Positions 4,899-5,673 of a stretch of 5,673 nucleotides of DNA are shown here, piece by piece (within the stretch, counting starts at the first letter, position 1; each line of letters begins with the position of its first letter). The notes beneath the pieces are model-generated. The model ran no database searches. It was not told the DNA's origin and was given only the letters and a program-made list of their open reading frames with translations. Source of the DNA: JABHCC01 sp034658635 (lineage in GTDB: Bacteria; Bacteroidota; Bacteroidia; Bacteroidales; UBA12481); NCBI GenBank assembly GCA_034658635.1, contig JAYEFL010000023.1:1-5673 (forward strand). The letters run 5' to 3'. The position numbers and the translations under genes were made by a program.

Positions 4899-5673
4899 CT
4901 AATCTTTTACACAGCGGATGAAATTGCCGGAAAGCTTTGTATTATAAGTTCGGGATACACTGGGTTCACTTGGCGATATGGCTCTTTTCCATGCCATGGT
5001 GGAGTCAAACTCTGTTGAAGTCCACATGACAGCAACATCAGGAAGATAAAAACCTCTCCAGTGGCCTTTACCCCCACTTGGCTTAATGTTCATATTACTG
5101 GAATTATTTCCATTATCTCCTCTGTGTTCAGTACCGTTCCAACAGTCTTCCCATCCCTCAGTTGATTTCAACTTGTGGCCAACATTGCCTGAATGCTGGC
5201 ATCCATGAACCTCTTCTTCAGAGGGATTCATGCCCAGATAGATTTGTAGTTCATTCCATTCAGCATCTGTGGGCAGGTGCCAACCAGAAGGACAGGCTTT
5301 CATTGCCGCTGGCCAGTTATATGCCACCCCGAACAGATCATAGTACATAGAATCTTTTGCTTCTGATACATCATTGCCCCAGTACCAATACACATAATAC
5401 ATTGGATCTGTGGTAGATTCTTCTCGTGGTGAGTGTACAGCCGGCAGATATTTTAGATTCCCAAGCATCCACGTTTGATTTCCAATTTCCATCGACAAGT
5501 AAACATTTCCATCACGATGATCTGTGAATTCTATAGGAACATCCACTTCCGGATAATTGAAATCCAAGAAGTAATCCCAACTCTGCAGGTTAATAGTAGC
5601 ACGTGATAATTCAAAGGATCCTGATTTGAGAATTAGGGTCCTGTCACCCTGTGGGATAGTAAATATCTCGTAC
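4899..5673 (-). CDS. FISUMP-domain protein, N-terminal part beyond the window
   Basis: This leftward reading frame is open to the window edge (first whole codon at 5672), giving 257 visible C-terminal residues. The sequence matches the Fibrobacter succinogenes major paralogous (FISUMP) domain common in Fibrobacter and Bacteroidota exoproteins: FTDHRDGNVY (49-58), GNQTWM (64-69), YNWPAAM (118-124), ACPSGWHLPTDAEW (126-139), KLKST (167-171), WTSTE (217-221) and FIRCVKD at the end. The domain's function is not known; members are mostly surface lipoproteins or secreted proteins. A TTG at 5567 could be taken as a start, but coding continues through it (FTIPQGDRTLILKSG upstream, a beta-rich segment), so the true start lies outside. 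The Cys pairs (127, 158, 177 and 254) could form disulfides outside the cell. No sorting domain follows the FISUMP domain. Confidence 0.9.
   Translation of the reverse strand, partial: YEIFTIPQGDRTLILKSGSFELSRATINLQSWDYFLDFNYPEVDVPIEFTDHRDGNVYLSMEIGNQTWMLGNLKYLPAVHSPREESTTDPMYYVYWYWGNDVSEAKDSMYYDLFGVAYNWPAAMKACPSGWHLPTDAEWNELQIYLGMNPSEEEVHGCQHSGNVGHKLKSTEGWEDCWNGTEHRGDNGNNSSNMNIKPSGGKGHWRGFYLPDVAVMWTSTEFDSTMAWKRAISPSEPSVSRTYNTKLSGNFIRCVKD

Noticed and set aside
5162..5350. Plus-strand open frame of 62 codons opposite the FISUMP gene
   Set aside because: It is antisense to strongly conserved FISUMP motifs and has no recognisable protein pattern.
5565..5567. TTG as the start codon of the FISUMP protein
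   Set aside because: The frame stays open with protein-like sequence (SWDYFLDFNYPEV, FTIPQGDRTLILKSG) up to the window edge, so the TTG is an internal leucine codon.

Overview
The window looks like a piece of a Bacteroidota (Bacteroidetes) chromosome or contig. Four independent signs point there: a secreted CotH-type protein with a C-terminal type IX secretion (Por) sorting domain, a FISUMP-domain protein, promoters of the Bacteroidetes form TTTG-N19/20-TAnnTTTG, and mostly weak ribosome binding sites. No genus can be named from the sequence alone. The first 77 bases are G-rich low-complexity sequence that may be an assembly or read artefact at a contig end.

Layout. The left part (78-2708) is on the minus strand: a 7-mer tandem array, a CotH-kinase family exoprotein, a possible terminator hairpin, a second 7-mer array, a HicB antitoxin with a C-terminal XRE-type HTH, and, directly upstream of hicB, a decayed and internally deleted hicA toxin gene behind a good Bacteroidetes promoter. 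A divergent intergenic region follows, holding a 15-bp-stem hairpin and the likely promoter of the next gene. The middle part (2851-4786) is on the plus strand: a small four-helix membrane protein closed by a perfect 28-bp palindrome, then a promoter-driven two-gene unit made of a four-helix membrane protein with a cytoplasmic domain and a winged-helix DNA-binding protein. An 8-mer tandem array of 13 exact units follows and supplies the stop codon of the winged-helix gene. The right end is the C-terminal part of a FISUMP protein on the minus strand, whose start lies outside the window.

How the parts relate. There is no single obvious pathway. The strongest biological stories are (1) an orphan HicB antitoxin kept next to a dead hicA, (2) a membrane protein and winged-helix pair that could be a small uncharacterised signalling or regulatory unit, and (3) three unrelated 7-8 bp tandem arrays, each touching or within 7-14 bp of a stop codon. 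In each array the variation is confined to one fixed unit position or to one alternative unit type. Of the four apparent transcript-end regions in the window, three carry such an array and the fourth carries the palindrome. This suggests a recurring 3'-end element or insertion niche in this genome.
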